Origin: Bacteroidota bacterium
Lineage (GTDB): Bacteria > Bacteroidota > Bacteroidia > Bacteroidales > VadinHA17
Reading direction: 5' to 3'
DNA: 41,003 nucleotides
Assembly (NCBI GenBank): GCA_011050615.1
Contig: DRFJ01000053.1
Span: 80,029-121,031, forward strand
In this document: one piece after another, positions 40,937 to 41,003 of the stretch
Numbering within the stretch: position 1 is the stretch's first letter
Layout of the letters: the number at the start of each line of letters is the position of its first letter
The notes under the pieces: model-generated
What the model saw: only the letters and a program-made list of their open reading frames with translations
The model's database searches: none
What the model was told of the DNA's origin: nothing
Made by a program: the position numbers and the translations under genes

Positions 40937-41003
40937 GCGACTTCGCCGAGCTCGTTACCCTCGATTGCTTCGCAAGCTCAGGTTCCTCGGTTCCATTATT
41001 CCA
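40937..41003. repeat. Second intergenic repeat-like block, cut by the window end
   Basis: Contains CTTCGCC, GCTCG, CTCAGGT and CTCGGTTC in the same order as the block at 6345-6440, and ends in CATTATTCCA at the window edge, so the full extent is not visible. Spacing between the words differs between the copies, so they are related but diverged. No gene is seen in the last 155 bases. Confidence 0.45.

Noticed and set aside
1-41003. tRNA, rRNA, CRISPR arrays, prophage, transposases
   Set aside because: Checked intergenic gaps by eye for cloverleaf-like segments, regular direct repeats and transposase motifs; none found.

Overview
The window looks like a chromosomal stretch from an anaerobic member of the Bacteroidota, probably Bacteroidales or Marinilabiliales-like. 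The lineage markers are a GldF/GldG-type transporter, a DUF3078 outer-membrane protein, a yicC-gmk-nadD run, lipid A synthesis (LpxB), few clear Shine-Dalgarno sites, and several matches to the Bacteroidota promoter consensus (TTTG, 19-21 nt, TAnnTTTG). The anaerobic lifestyle is inferred from the [FeFe]-hydrogenase maturases HydG and HydE, a four-subunit 2-oxoacid:ferredoxin oxidoreductase and an ADP-forming acyl-CoA synthetase. I saw no rRNA, tRNA, CRISPR array, phage or insertion sequence; this is mostly core chromosome.

Layout. 1-5.3 kb: a RibF-like protein with a degraded kinase half, hydG and a doubled TM1266-type hydrogenase regulator on the plus strand, meeting a minus-strand pair of a lysine/saccharopine-dehydrogenase-family enzyme and hydE. 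5.3-9.3 kb: a decayed DoxX-like remnant, a C_GCAxxG_C_C protein with a near-ideal promoter, an intergenic repeat, a fused ADP-forming acyl-CoA synthetase and an Mpv17-like membrane protein. 9.4-13.6 kb: a possible leader peptide and strong hairpin ahead of an operon of aminotransferase, ferredoxin and oxidoreductase alpha, beta and gamma subunits. 13.6-22.5 kb: nadD, gmk, yicC and a MATE exporter (minus), a DUF3078 protein (plus), then a UbiA/MqnP prenyltransferase and pheT (minus). 22.7-31.9 kb (plus): surE-lpxB-spoIID-like, a gldF-gldG fusion with a DUF4340-like partner, and dnaN with a DEDDh exonuclease and an FAH-family hydrolase. 31.9-36.8 kb (minus): an M14 peptidase lipoprotein, a small HTH protein, a GNAT acetyltransferase, an NfeD-type membrane protease and mqnA. 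36.9-41 kb (plus): purB, an MsbA-like ABC exporter, a GPP34-family protein and a second copy of the repeat type.

How the genes could work together. The aminotransferase converts an amino acid to its 2-oxoacid, the oxidoreductase makes the acyl-CoA and reduced ferredoxin, and the ADP-forming synthetase 1 kb upstream can make ATP from the acyl-CoA. A hydrogenase matured by HydE/HydG (structural gene and hydF not in the window) could dispose of the electrons as H2. MqnA plus an MqnP-type prenyltransferase point to menaquinone made by the futalosine route. The points I rate most worth checking are the leader/attenuator candidate at 9.4-9.53 kb, the RibF with a lost kinase motif, the doubled hydrogenase regulator, the gldF-gldG fusion without an adjacent ATPase, and the bacterial GPP34 and Mpv17-like proteins. 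I did not find a clearly new multi-gene system.
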